Below are positions 18,015 through 26,183 of a stretch of DNA of 64,000 bases, piece after piece (the first letter of the stretch is position 1; each line of letters opens with the position of its first letter). The translations under genes and the position numbers were made by a program. This DNA is from Porphyromonas gulae DSM 15663. GTDB lineage: Bacteria > Bacteroidota > Bacteroidia > Bacteroidales > Porphyromonadaceae. The notes under the pieces were generated by a model, which was not told the origin of the DNA, did not search any database, and saw nothing but the letters and a program-made list of their open reading frames with translations. The stretch lies in the NCBI RefSeq assembly GCF_000378065.1, contig NZ_KB899153.1, positions 22,821 to 86,820 of the forward strand, given 5' to 3'.

Positions 18015-18530
18015 ATGGCAGTTGTAAAGATGATAGTCACATCATTGGAAGACCTTCGCTCAAGATTGCGTGCGTATGTGTCGGAGCACGGCTTGCGTCA
18101 TACTCCCGAGCGGTACAGCATTCTTGAAGTCGCATATAATCTGAAGAAGATATTCACGCCGGACGACTTGTTCGATCTCACTCGCGAGAATGGCTTGCCT
18201 GTAAGTCTTTCTACGGTCTATAATACCCTTACCTTGCTCGAACGCTGCGGGATCGTTCTGCGTTTGCCTTCTCCCGAAACCAAATATCAGTACTTGATGG
18301 CTTCCTTCGCAGAGCAGTGTCCGCTGCTTTTCTGTACCGAATGTGCACAATTCTCTACCTACTACCGACGAAATGTGAAGTCGATACTGGCCGACAAAGA
18401 TCTCAGACCACCACGCTTCTCTTATAGGCAGGCCATCATTTGTCTCTATGGGATATGCGACAAATGCAGGAAGAAGCAGTCGGCCCTCAAAAAGGCGGCG
18501 GACAAAGCTGCTCCCAAGAAGAAAAAATAA
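18015..18530 (+). CDS. Fur-superfamily transcriptional regulator (Har candidate)
   Basis: 171 residues. The N-terminal winged helix is clear: LRHTPERYSILEVAYNLKK followed by the recognition-helix stretch LPVSLSTVYNTLTLLERCGI. The C-terminal dimerisation half keeps two CxxC pairs (FCTECAQ and GICDKCRKK), a probable structural zinc site. It lacks the usual HHDH-type metal-sensing segment that precedes the first CxxC; the position reads EQCPLLFCTEC. P. gingivalis has a Fur-family protein, Har, reported to sense haem rather than iron, and this gene is a good candidate for it, but that identification is from memory. A lysine-rich tail ends the protein. purA follows 27 bases later. Confidence 0.85.
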   Translation: MAVVKMIVTSLEDLRSRLRAYVSEHGLRHTPERYSILEVAYNLKKIFTPDDLFDLTRENGLPVSLSTVYNTLTLLERCGIVLRLPSPETKYQYLMASFAEQCPLLFCTECAQFSTYYRRNVKSILADKDLRPPRFSYRQAIICLYGICDKCRKKQSALKKAADKAAPKKKK

Positions 18531-18557
18531 TACACAGACATATAACATTGATCCGAT

Positions 18558-19829
18558 ATGGAAAAAGTGGATGTACTTCTCGGCCTGCAATGGGGCGATG
18601 AAGGAAAAGGAAAAATAGTGGATGTACTGACTCCGCACTACGATATTGTCGCTCGCTTTCAAGGTGGCCCGAATGCCGGACATACGCTTGAGTTCAATGG
18701 GGAGAAATACGTGCTTCGTTCCATTCCTTCGGGAATCTTCCAAGGAGAGAAAACGAATGTCATAGGCAATGGAGTGGTACTCGATCCCCTGCTTTTCAAG
18801 GAAGAAGCCGAAGCTCTTGCGCGCAGCGGTCACGATCTGACCAAGCGTCTCGTGATCTCGCGCAAGGCCCACCTCATTATGCCTACGCATCGACTGCTGG
18901 ATGCTGCCAACGAAATAGCTAAGGGAAGCGGCAAGATCGGAACCACAGGCAAAGGGATCGGCCCCACATATACGGACAAAGTGAGCCGCAACGGTCTGCG
19001 TGTCGGAGATTTGGAGCACGGCTTCGAGGAAGCCTATTCGGTAGCCAAGGAGCGTCATCTTCGCATCCTGAATTCTCTGAACTATCCTACGGACGAGCTG
19101 GCGGATCTGGAGAAGCGTTGGATGGAGGCTACAGAATACCTGCGCACGTTCGAATTTGTGGACAGTGAATTTCTGATCAATGGTGCTCTTGCGTCCGACA
19201 AGAAGGTGTTGGCCGAAGGAGCACAAGGATCGCTCTTGGATATTGACTTCGGTTCTTACCCGTTTGTGACCAGTAGCAATACGATATGTGCCGGCTGTTG
19301 TACCGGCTTGGGAGTCGCCCCTCGCAATGTGGGGGATGTATATGGGATATTCAAAGCCTATTGCACGCGCGTCGGAGCAGGGCCTTTCCCCACGGAGCTG
19401 TTCGACGAGACGGGAGACAAGCTCTGTGAGTTGGGGCGCGAATTCGGCTCTGTGACGGGACGTAAACGCCGGTGCGGCTGGATAGACCTCGTAGCCTTGC
19501 GCTATACCATCATGTTGAATGGTGTGACCAAGCTGATCATGATGAAAAGCGATGTGATGGATCTTTTCCCCACGATCAAGGCTTGTGTGGCATACCAGAT
19601 AGACGGTAAGGAGACACGCGATTTCCCCTTCCATCTGACAGAAGGGGTAATGCCCGTTTACAAGGAGTTTCCCGGTTGGCAGCGGCTGATGACGAACGTC
19701 GTCTCCGAGGCCGATTTCCCCCGAGAATTTAGCGACTACATCGCTTTCTTGGAAAAAGAATTGGGAGTCGGTATCGCTATCGTTTCCGTGGGTCCCGACC
19801 GAGAGCAGACCATCATCCGGCAGGCATGA
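18558..19829 (+). CDS. purA: Adenylosuccinate synthetase
   Basis: First step from IMP to AMP, using GTP and aspartate. 423 residues, the family length. Seen: LLGLQWGDEGKGKIVD (GTP-binding P-loop), GGPNAGHT, GTTGKGIGPTYTDK and the C-terminal SVGPDREQTI. Its stop overlaps the folC start by four bases (ATGA), indicating translational coupling. Confidence 0.97.
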   Translation: MEKVDVLLGLQWGDEGKGKIVDVLTPHYDIVARFQGGPNAGHTLEFNGEKYVLRSIPSGIFQGEKTNVIGNGVVLDPLLFKEEAEALARSGHDLTKRLVISRKAHLIMPTHRLLDAANEIAKGSGKIGTTGKGIGPTYTDKVSRNGLRVGDLEHGFEEAYSVAKERHLRILNSLNYPTDELADLEKRWMEATEYLRTFEFVDSEFLINGALASDKKVLAEGAQGSLLDIDFGSYPFVTSSNTICAGCCTGLGVAPRNVGDVYGIFKAYCTRVGAGPFPTELFDETGDKLCELGREFGSVTGRKRRCGWIDLVALRYTIMLNGVTKLIMMKSDVMDLFPTIKACVAYQIDGKETRDFPFHLTEGVMPVYKEFPGWQRLMTNVVSEADFPREFSDYIAFLEKELGVGIAIVSVGPDREQTIIRQA

Positions 19830-21115
19830 TGACATACGCAGAAGCTATCCGATATCTCTTTACCGCCACCCCTGTCTTCCAACACCAAGGAGGCAGTGCA
19901 TATAAACCCGGGCTCGGTACCGTAGAGACCATAGACCGCCTGCTGGGACATCCCCACAAGGCTTACCCAACGATACATGTTGCCGGCACTAACGGCAAAG
20001 GCTCTACCGCCTCTACACTGGCTGCCATCTTACAGGCTGCCGGTATGAGGGTAGGCTTGTTCTCATCTCCTCATTTGGTGGATTTCCGCGAGCGTATTCG
20101 TGTAAACGGCATTTGTATTACGGAAGAATACGTAGTGGATTTCTGCGAGCGAACGCGTGAGATGGTGACAACGCTGCATCCCTCTTTCTTCGAGCTGACT
20201 ACGATGATGGCTTTCGACTATTTCCGGCACGCTCAGGTCGATATGGCACTTATCGAAGTGGGGATGGGAGGCCGTTTGGATAGCACCAATATCATTACCC
20301 CCATCCTGAGTATCATTACGAATATCGGCAAGGATCATGTGCAGTTCCTTGGGGATAAGCCGGAGAAGATAGCCTTCGAAAAGGCCGGAATCATCAAATC
20401 CGGAGTCCCCGTTGTAGTCGGCCGGGCCGAGGGCGGTGTGCGCGATGTCTTTCAGCGCAAAGCCGATGAGGAAGGAGCAGATATTGTTTTTGCACAAGAA
20501 TCGGGCGTAATCACGTCCTCGACATTAGAGAACGGTTGCTATACATATCGAACACGAGACTATGGATCGATTCGTGGCGAACTGACCGGCTTGGCGCAGG
20601 AGGAGAATGCCCGTACGATTCTCTGTGCCGTGGATGTCCTTTGTAAACGATGCGGTCTGAATCTTTCTTCGGAGCACGTACGCGAAGGATTTGCCCATGT
20701 TACGGCAATGTCTGGGCTGTTTGGCCGTTGGCAGCAGCTGGCCGAGCAGCCACGGATCGTATGCGATACCGGACACAACGAAGATGGGTTCCGTCTGATC
20801 ACCGAGCAACTGAGGCGACAGACTTACCGACAGCTGCGTATCGTCTTCGGCATGGTCAATGACAAGGACATCACAGCCGTATTGGCTCTCTTGCCCCGGG
20901 AGGCCGTTTATTATTTCACCCGTGCTTCGGTCGATAGAGCTTTGCCGGAAGACGATCTGCAGCAGCAGGCCGCTGCTTTCGGCTTGGCCGGTAGTACCTA
21001 CTCTTCGGTTCGGGAGGCACTCGAAGCCGCCCGACGAGAGGCGCATGCGGATGATTTTATCTTCGTCGGAGGGAGCAATTTTATCGTAGCCGATTTGTTA
21101 GAAGAATTCAAATAA
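19826..21115 (+). CDS. folC: Bifunctional folylpolyglutamate/dihydrofolate synthase
   Basis: Adds glutamate to dihydropteroate and to reduced folates. 429 residues. The Mur-ligase-type P-loop is VAGTNGKGSTASTLA, followed by GLFSSPHLVDFRERIRVNG and the metal-binding MALIEVGMGGRLDSTN. The C-terminal domain includes CDTGHNEDG, equivalent to the usual DGAHNP motif with a changed first residue. It overlaps purA by four bases; both feed nucleotide and one-carbon metabolism. Confidence 0.94.
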   Translation: MMTYAEAIRYLFTATPVFQHQGGSAYKPGLGTVETIDRLLGHPHKAYPTIHVAGTNGKGSTASTLAAILQAAGMRVGLFSSPHLVDFRERIRVNGICITEEYVVDFCERTREMVTTLHPSFFELTTMMAFDYFRHAQVDMALIEVGMGGRLDSTNIITPILSIITNIGKDHVQFLGDKPEKIAFEKAGIIKSGVPVVVGRAEGGVRDVFQRKADEEGADIVFAQESGVITSSTLENGCYTYRTRDYGSIRGELTGLAQEENARTILCAVDVLCKRCGLNLSSEHVREGFAHVTAMSGLFGRWQQLAEQPRIVCDTGHNEDGFRLITEQLRRQTYRQLRIVFGMVNDKDITAVLALLPREAVYYFTRASVDRALPEDDLQQQAAAFGLAGSTYSSVREALEAARREAHADDFIFVGGSNFIVADLLEEFK

Positions 21116-21151
21116 CTAAGTAATCATATCAATAAAAAACCTTTTAAAAAA

Positions 21152-22555
21152 ATGACTGACGCAATCAAACAATCCCTCAGGGACAAGCCCGCAGTCCGGT
21201 GGACAGCACTTATCTTAGTGGCTGCCACCATGTTTTTTGCCTACATGTTCGTGGATGTGCTTTCTCCTCTGAAAACACAGTTAGAGCAGCAGGTCAATTG
21301 GAGTTCCACGGTCTTCGGCTCTTATGGCAGTAGCGAGTTCTTTATCAACGTTTTCTTCGGATTCCTCATATTGGCAGGGATCATTCTGGACCGCATGGGC
21401 GTGCGTTTCACTGCCATCTTATCCGGCAGTTTGATGCTTTTGGGTGCCCTTATTAAGGTATATGCCCTGAGTGAAGTCTTCAATAATGGCGGCTTCGGTT
21501 ACGATATGCTCAATTCCTTTTCTATGGGCTTCCCCCCATCTGCCAAGCTGGCCTGTGTCGGTTTTGCTATTTTCGGATGTGGCTGTGAAATGGCCGGCGT
21601 AACCGTTTCGCGTGCTATCGTGAAGTGGTTTCATGGCAAAGAGTTGGCTTTGGCCATGGGACTTGAGATGGCTATTGCCCGTTTGGGAGTCTTCGCCGTA
21701 TTCTGGACTTCACCTATAATTTCAAAGCAGTTCGAAGGTACGCTTCAGAGCGTTCAGGTACCGGTTATTTTTGTTACGGCACTTCTTTTCATCGGTTTGA
21801 TTCTCTATGGTATCTACGGTATCCTCGACAAGAAGCTCGATCGCGAAGTGCAGGATGCAAACGTGGAAGAGGAAGAACCTTTCCGCTTCAAAGATCTCAA
21901 ACAGGTATTCGGCAATAGCATGTTCTGGATTGTTGCCCTCCTGTGCGTGCTTTACTATTCAGCCATTTTCCCCTTTCAGAAGTTTGCCACCGAGATGCTT
22001 CAGTCCAATATCGGTCTGACAGCAGAAGGAGCTGCCCGTATCTTCAGTATGTTCCCCTTGGGAGCCATGGTGCTGACGCCTTTCCTCGGTGCATTCTTGG
22101 ATAAGGTCGGGAAAGGAGCCACCATGCTTATCGTCGGAGCAGTGCTGATGTTTATCTGCCACCTGACATTCGCCATTTTCCCCTTTGAGAGCGGCACCAC
22201 TTCTTCGCTGGCCATAGCCATTGCAGCCATCGTCGTACTGGGTATTTCTTTCTCTTTGGTACCTGCTGCACTCTGGCCTTCCGTACCCAAGATTATCGAT
22301 CCCAAAGTACTCGGTTCGGCTTATTCGGCCATTTTCTTTATTCAGAATATCGGCTTGATGGTTGTTCCCATCGTGATCGGAGCTATCCTCGACGCCACGA
22401 ATAAGGGTGTTGCAGCCGGCGAACCGAAGAACTATACTTTGGCGATGCTGGTTTTTGCTTCATTTGGTGTACTCGCCTTTATCCTCGGTATTCTCCTGAA
22501 AGGGGCCGATGTAAAGAAAGGCTACGGACTTGAACTCCCCAATATCGAGAAGTAA
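21152..22555 (+). CDS. Major facilitator superfamily transporter
   Basis: 467 residues with about 12 hydrophobic segments. The N-terminus contains TMFFAYMFVDVLSPLKTQLEQQ; the loop after helix 2 reads LDRMGVRFT, the MFS A-like motif, and a cytoplasmic central loop DKKLDREVQDANVEEEEPF separates the two six-helix halves. The C-terminal half ends in a short cytoplasmic tail. The substrate cannot be read from the sequence. It starts 36 bases after folC and ends before a strong bidirectional terminator. Confidence 0.88.
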   Translation: MTDAIKQSLRDKPAVRWTALILVAATMFFAYMFVDVLSPLKTQLEQQVNWSSTVFGSYGSSEFFINVFFGFLILAGIILDRMGVRFTAILSGSLMLLGALIKVYALSEVFNNGGFGYDMLNSFSMGFPPSAKLACVGFAIFGCGCEMAGVTVSRAIVKWFHGKELALAMGLEMAIARLGVFAVFWTSPIISKQFEGTLQSVQVPVIFVTALLFIGLILYGIYGILDKKLDREVQDANVEEEEPFRFKDLKQVFGNSMFWIVALLCVLYYSAIFPFQKFATEMLQSNIGLTAEGAARIFSMFPLGAMVLTPFLGAFLDKVGKGATMLIVGAVLMFICHLTFAIFPFESGTTSSLAIAIAAIVVLGISFSLVPAALWPSVPKIIDPKVLGSAYSAIFFIQNIGLMVVPIVIGAILDATNKGVAAGEPKNYTLAMLVFASFGVLAFILGILLKGADVKKGYGLELPNIEK

Positions 22556-22640
22556 GCATATCTTATTCCGCAAGGAAAATGCGGAAACAAGAGATTAGAT
22601 CGCTTCCGTAAGAGGAACCGCTTATAATCCCCGCAAAAAA

Positions 22641-22687
22641 AGAGCTGTGCAGAAAGGAAATCCTCCCTGTGCACAGCTCTTTTTTTT
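22641..22687. terminator. Bidirectional intrinsic terminator
   Basis: Perfect 10-bp arms AGAGCTGTGC (22641-22650) and GCACAGCTCT (22671-22680). Seven T residues follow on the plus strand and seven A residues precede the left arm, so it can work for both strands. It ends the purA-folC-MFS transcript and could stop read-through from the minus-strand side. Confidence 0.85.
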
Positions 22688-22695
22688 CAATATAT

Positions 22696-22786
22696 CCAAA
22701 CTAATATTAGTTCCGCTCAAAACTACTATTAGTTTCGCGAGAATCCACCAGTAGTTTTGAGAGAATCTACTAGTGGTTTCTGTGGG
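22696..22786. repeat. Degenerate 22-bp tandem array (four units)
   Basis: Units of about 21-23 bases built on a (C)TACTAGTAGTTT-like palindromic core: AAACTAATATTAGTTCCGCT, then AAAACTACTATTAGTTTCGC, then AATCCACCAGTAGTTTTGAG, then AATCTACTAGTGGTTTCTGT. No unique spacers separate them, so this is not a CRISPR. The period and intergenic placement resemble arrays at 42564, 50660 and 63661. Confidence 0.7.
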
Positions 22787-22998
22787 GAGATCCATAGGTG
22801 CCGAAAGAGGGCGCAATTTGCATGCTGATTCGACCTTTTGAATTGATCATTGGCTGCTTGAGAGTGGCGCGATTCGTCGGAAGTCAGCGGCCGCTTTATG
22901 ATTGAAAAAAGAGGGTACACCCGGTATGGATGTACCCTCGATCAGTTTGTTATAAAAACACTTACACACTTTGTCTCTTGCTGAGAAGAGAGGTCCGA

Positions 22999-25779
22999 TT
23001 AGGACGGTCGTCCGCCACGACCGAAAGGTGCGCCGGGACGATTCATATTGCCACGTCGGTGATCGCTCCGAGATCCACCACCGCTGAAGGCGTTGAATCG
23101 GTAGATGAAGTCCACCATCACGTAGCGTCCGATCGTATTGGACATGGTCTCTTCTATATTGATGGCCGTAGCAGAACGGCTGATATTAGAGCGCTGACCG
23201 AGGATGTCATAGCCTTTGACCCGCAGTGTACCGGCCTTGTCACGAAGGAAGCTGTATGAGAGCGAAGCATCCCAAAGCCATTCGTTCAGGCTGAATCCTC
23301 CGCTGTAGCCGGAGTTCGTGTTGTATTCGAATTGGCTGTCAATACGGAATCCATAGGGAAGCGTTAGTGCGACCTGATAATTGCCGCCGAAGTCGTATGT
23401 GCGCGAATCTTTCTGTCCGCTCAGACTATTATTCGCCATATAGAATCCTATGTTGCCTCCGATACCCGTGTCGATCCAATCGTTGCGATAGGTCAGCGTC
23501 AGGCGTTCTCTCGTTCGGAACGAGAGGGCTTTGTTCTTATTGTCATTGATAAAGCTTTGTCCTTCGGCCAGCCTGTTGAACAAGGACATCCTGAAAGAAA
23601 ATGCCCTGTTCTTGAGCGGAACCGACAGTGTCCCATGAAGATTCGCCTGCCATGTGCCGGAAGCATTTTCATAGCGGGTGGTACGGATCCCTGTGGACTG
23701 GTCGTAGTGCGTATTGGGGACGATGTCGTCGAATGTATAGTTGCCGAAGAAAACGATGCTGAAAGCTCGCTGACTTTTGGCGTCGAAGTCCGAGAACATG
23801 GCCATCACATTGTTCGAATAGCTGGGCTTCAGGCCCGGATTTCCTTCTGTCACGAAGAGCGGATTCGTGATGTCCTGAACGGGAGCGATCTGATTGATGG
23901 ATGGTTGTGTAGTACGCCCTCGGTAATCTACGCGAAGGTTGGTGGTCTTGTTCGGCTTGTAGTTGATTCGGAGCATCGGAGAGAGATTGACACGATTGAA
24001 AGCCAACTTGTCCTGCTCTACTCCTCCTACGTTCCGATAGCTGACAGTTCTGTTGGGATCCACGTTGAACCCCACGGTGTAGTCCCACGTCTTGGCAATC
24101 TTCTTGAGGTTCAGTCCGATGCGATACTGGGTAAACTCGTTGTTGTAGGAGAGTCCGTACTGATCGTCCAGTGTGGAGTACAGTCCGTCGTCGCCCAATC
24201 GGTACACCTCACGGTCCGAATTGCGACGCGAGAAGCGTCGGTTCAAAATAGCCTGTGCGAAGTAATTTTTGCCCAATGGTTCTACGTAGGAGAGCCGAAG
24301 GCGATATTGCAGGTTGGAGTTGTCGTTGAATTGCTTCTGATTCGTCTCCACACTTTGGAGCACGGCCTGATATATGCCTTCTCCGTCTTCGTCGGTCAGT
24401 CCGCCGCTGATGGAAGCACTCAGGGTACGCCCTTCATCGTTGAGTTTGTGGCTGATGTCCAGTTCCCCGTTCAGACGGAAGTTGTTCCCTTGCGTAGTCT
24501 GGTGGATGGAGCCTTTATTGATGATGCTTCCGGTCGTATTCTTCGTCTCGTATGCGTCGTTGAAGAAGCCATCCATCTTGGATATCGAGAGGTCGGGCTC
24601 GAAGACCACTTCGGTACGTTCGGACGGTTTCCATTGCAGCCTGAATCGAGCCTGACCGTTGTGAGAGAAAGAGCGTTCCGATATACTCTCGTCCATATAA
24701 GTATTCCCTTCGGCGAGGATGTTTTCCACGCGTTTGGTGGTCTCTATGGCCTTGTCGTTGTATCCGTAGCGCGCATCGCCTCCCGTGTTAAGGGCAGAGG
24801 AGAATTCGACGCTGAAGTTGCCGCCCAGCATCGAAGAAGAGGTAATGCCTCCGCTATTGCCGAAGCCCCGTCTGCCAAAGCCTTGGGGGGAGAAGAAGGT
24901 CATGGATCCCATCTCGCTGCCCATTTCGCTGAAGCCCATATTATTCGTGTTGTTCGCACTGCCGATCAATGTCCACTGCTTATTCCCGTCGAACCGATTG
25001 ACGTTCCCTCCGGCCATATAGCGTTGGTCAGTACCGTAGCCGGCTTGGACCGATCCGAAGAGCCCCTTCTTTTTTTCGGGTTTCACCGTCAGATTGATTA
25101 CGGTCTGCTCTTCTCCGTCATCGAAACCGCTCATTCGCGACAACTCACTCAGCTTGTTCAGCACCTGTACTTTATTGACCATATCGGCGGGAAGATTCTT
25201 CATCGCCACCTTCGGGTCTTTGGAGAAAAATTCTTTTCCATCGACAAGGATCTTGCTGATGTCCTTGCCGTTGATCGTGATTTTTCCATCCGAGCTGATC
25301 TCTGCTCCGGGCAGCTTCTTGATCAGCTCCTCGATAGAGGCTCCTTGCGCTACGGTATAGGAGCCGGCATTGAACTCGAGCGTGTCGTTGCGTACGACGA
25401 CCTCTGCCGCTTTGGCCTGCACCGTCACACTCTGTAGGAGACGGGCATCTTCGTTCATGGAAATATCCTTCAGCGTGATGGTTTGCCCGCTTTTGAGAGA
25501 TATTTTTTCGTCGTGGGTGTTGTACCCTACATACGAAACGCGCAGAATGTAGTCGCCATCCTGTGACGTCTTCAGACTGAACATTCCTTTTTCATCGGTG
25601 GCACCCGCTACTACGGCCTTTTGACCGGTACTTTGTACAAGCTGTACGTTGGCTTGAATCATGGGGTGTCCCTCTTCGTCCAATACTCTGCCTGCTACTC
25701 CGGCTTGTTGGGCTTCCAGCCCAACGAAACCAAGAGAAGCAAGGAGCATTGACAACAGTAATTGATAAATCGATCGCAT
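22999..25779 (-). CDS. Large outer-membrane beta-barrel protein with N-terminal carboxypeptidase-like domain
   Basis: 926 residues. A signal peptide (LLSMLLASLGFVGLEAQ) is followed by a CarboxypepD_reg-like Ig fold (GRVLDEEGHPMIQANVQLV..., to about residue 110). Next is a plug-like domain (GASIEELIKKLPGAEISSDGKI and INGKDISKILVDGKEFF) and then a long barrel of the outer membrane protein beta-barrel family rich in aromatic beta strands. The C-terminus is a glycine-, arginine- and proline-rich tail (RGNMNRPGAPFGRGGRPS) instead of a typical barrel end. It looks like a TonB-dependent-transporter relative without a visible SusD partner. The substrate is unknown. Confidence 0.85.
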   Translation of the reverse strand: MRSIYQLLLSMLLASLGFVGLEAQQAGVAGRVLDEEGHPMIQANVQLVQSTGQKAVVAGATDEKGMFSLKTSQDGDYILRVSYVGYNTHDEKISLKSGQTITLKDISMNEDARLLQSVTVQAKAAEVVVRNDTLEFNAGSYTVAQGASIEELIKKLPGAEISSDGKITINGKDISKILVDGKEFFSKDPKVAMKNLPADMVNKVQVLNKLSELSRMSGFDDGEEQTVINLTVKPEKKKGLFGSVQAGYGTDQRYMAGGNVNRFDGNKQWTLIGSANNTNNMGFSEMGSEMGSMTFFSPQGFGRRGFGNSGGITSSSMLGGNFSVEFSSALNTGGDARYGYNDKAIETTKRVENILAEGNTYMDESISERSFSHNGQARFRLQWKPSERTEVVFEPDLSISKMDGFFNDAYETKNTTGSIINKGSIHQTTQGNNFRLNGELDISHKLNDEGRTLSASISGGLTDEDGEGIYQAVLQSVETNQKQFNDNSNLQYRLRLSYVEPLGKNYFAQAILNRRFSRRNSDREVYRLGDDGLYSTLDDQYGLSYNNEFTQYRIGLNLKKIAKTWDYTVGFNVDPNRTVSYRNVGGVEQDKLAFNRVNLSPMLRINYKPNKTTNLRVDYRGRTTQPSINQIAPVQDITNPLFVTEGNPGLKPSYSNNVMAMFSDFDAKSQRAFSIVFFGNYTFDDIVPNTHYDQSTGIRTTRYENASGTWQANLHGTLSVPLKNRAFSFRMSLFNRLAEGQSFINDNKNKALSFRTRERLTLTYRNDWIDTGIGGNIGFYMANNSLSGQKDSRTYDFGGNYQVALTLPYGFRIDSQFEYNTNSGYSGGFSLNEWLWDASLSYSFLRDKAGTLRVKGYDILGQRSNISRSATAINIEETMSNTIGRYVMVDFIYRFNAFSGGGSRSDHRRGNMNRPGAPFGRGGRPS

Positions 25780-26183
25780 AAGAAAAGTTTGAAAAGAAAA
25801 ATAGGTGCTATCGTTCCCATCCTCCGAAATGGTATATTACGACTTACCCTACAACTGAAATAGAGAAAGAAAGAGAAATAAGTTTAATTCGTGTTCACGG
25901 AAAAGGAGGTCGAACCCGGTGGAAGCGGCATGGCTTACAGAGAGATCACGAGCCAAAAACAGGCGGATTGTGGCCTGAGTTTTCGTGTAAACACGCGCGT
26001 AAACTTTTTCGTTTTGGCGCGGGAATTTTTTGCTTCTCGCACCAAAACAAAAACGTTCTCGCGCCACGTTTTTCGGTTTGTGAGTTGAGAAAAAATACGA
26101 ACCAAAAGGCTTGGGATCTGGAAAGATGATTGGCGATGTCGCTTTGCTCTCACCGCCTCCTAAGGTTTGGCTTTTTTTGACTT
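25780..26183. other. Gene-free region with palindromic element copy C
   Basis: Holds the upstream region of the beta-barrel gene and copy C of the palindromic element at 25993-26072. No gene seen; U32 transcripts reading leftwards would enter it. Confidence 0.6.
25993..26072. repeat. Dispersed palindromic element, copy C
   Basis: Arms TTTTTCGTTTTGGCGCGGGAA (26005-26025, first 20 shown below as core TTCGTTTTGGCGCG) and TTCTCGCACCAAAACAAAAA (26034-26053), followed by the shared flank CGCGCCACGTTTTT. Left flank ACACGCGCGTAAA is identical to copy A. Confidence 0.8.

Larger units (their letters stand above)
22556..22998. other. Convergent intergenic region: terminator plus 22-bp repeat array
   Basis: Between the convergent MFS and outer-membrane protein genes. 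It contains the hairpin terminator at 22641-22687 and the tandem array at 22696-22786; I see no gene in the remainder. Confidence 0.7.

Noticed and set aside
18060..19835. 591-codon open frame opposite the Fur-family gene and purA
   Set aside because: It spans two real genes on the other strand and has no protein features.
23557..25437. 626-codon open frame opposite the outer-membrane beta-barrel gene
   Set aside because: Antisense shadow of a gene with clear signal peptide, plug and barrel features.
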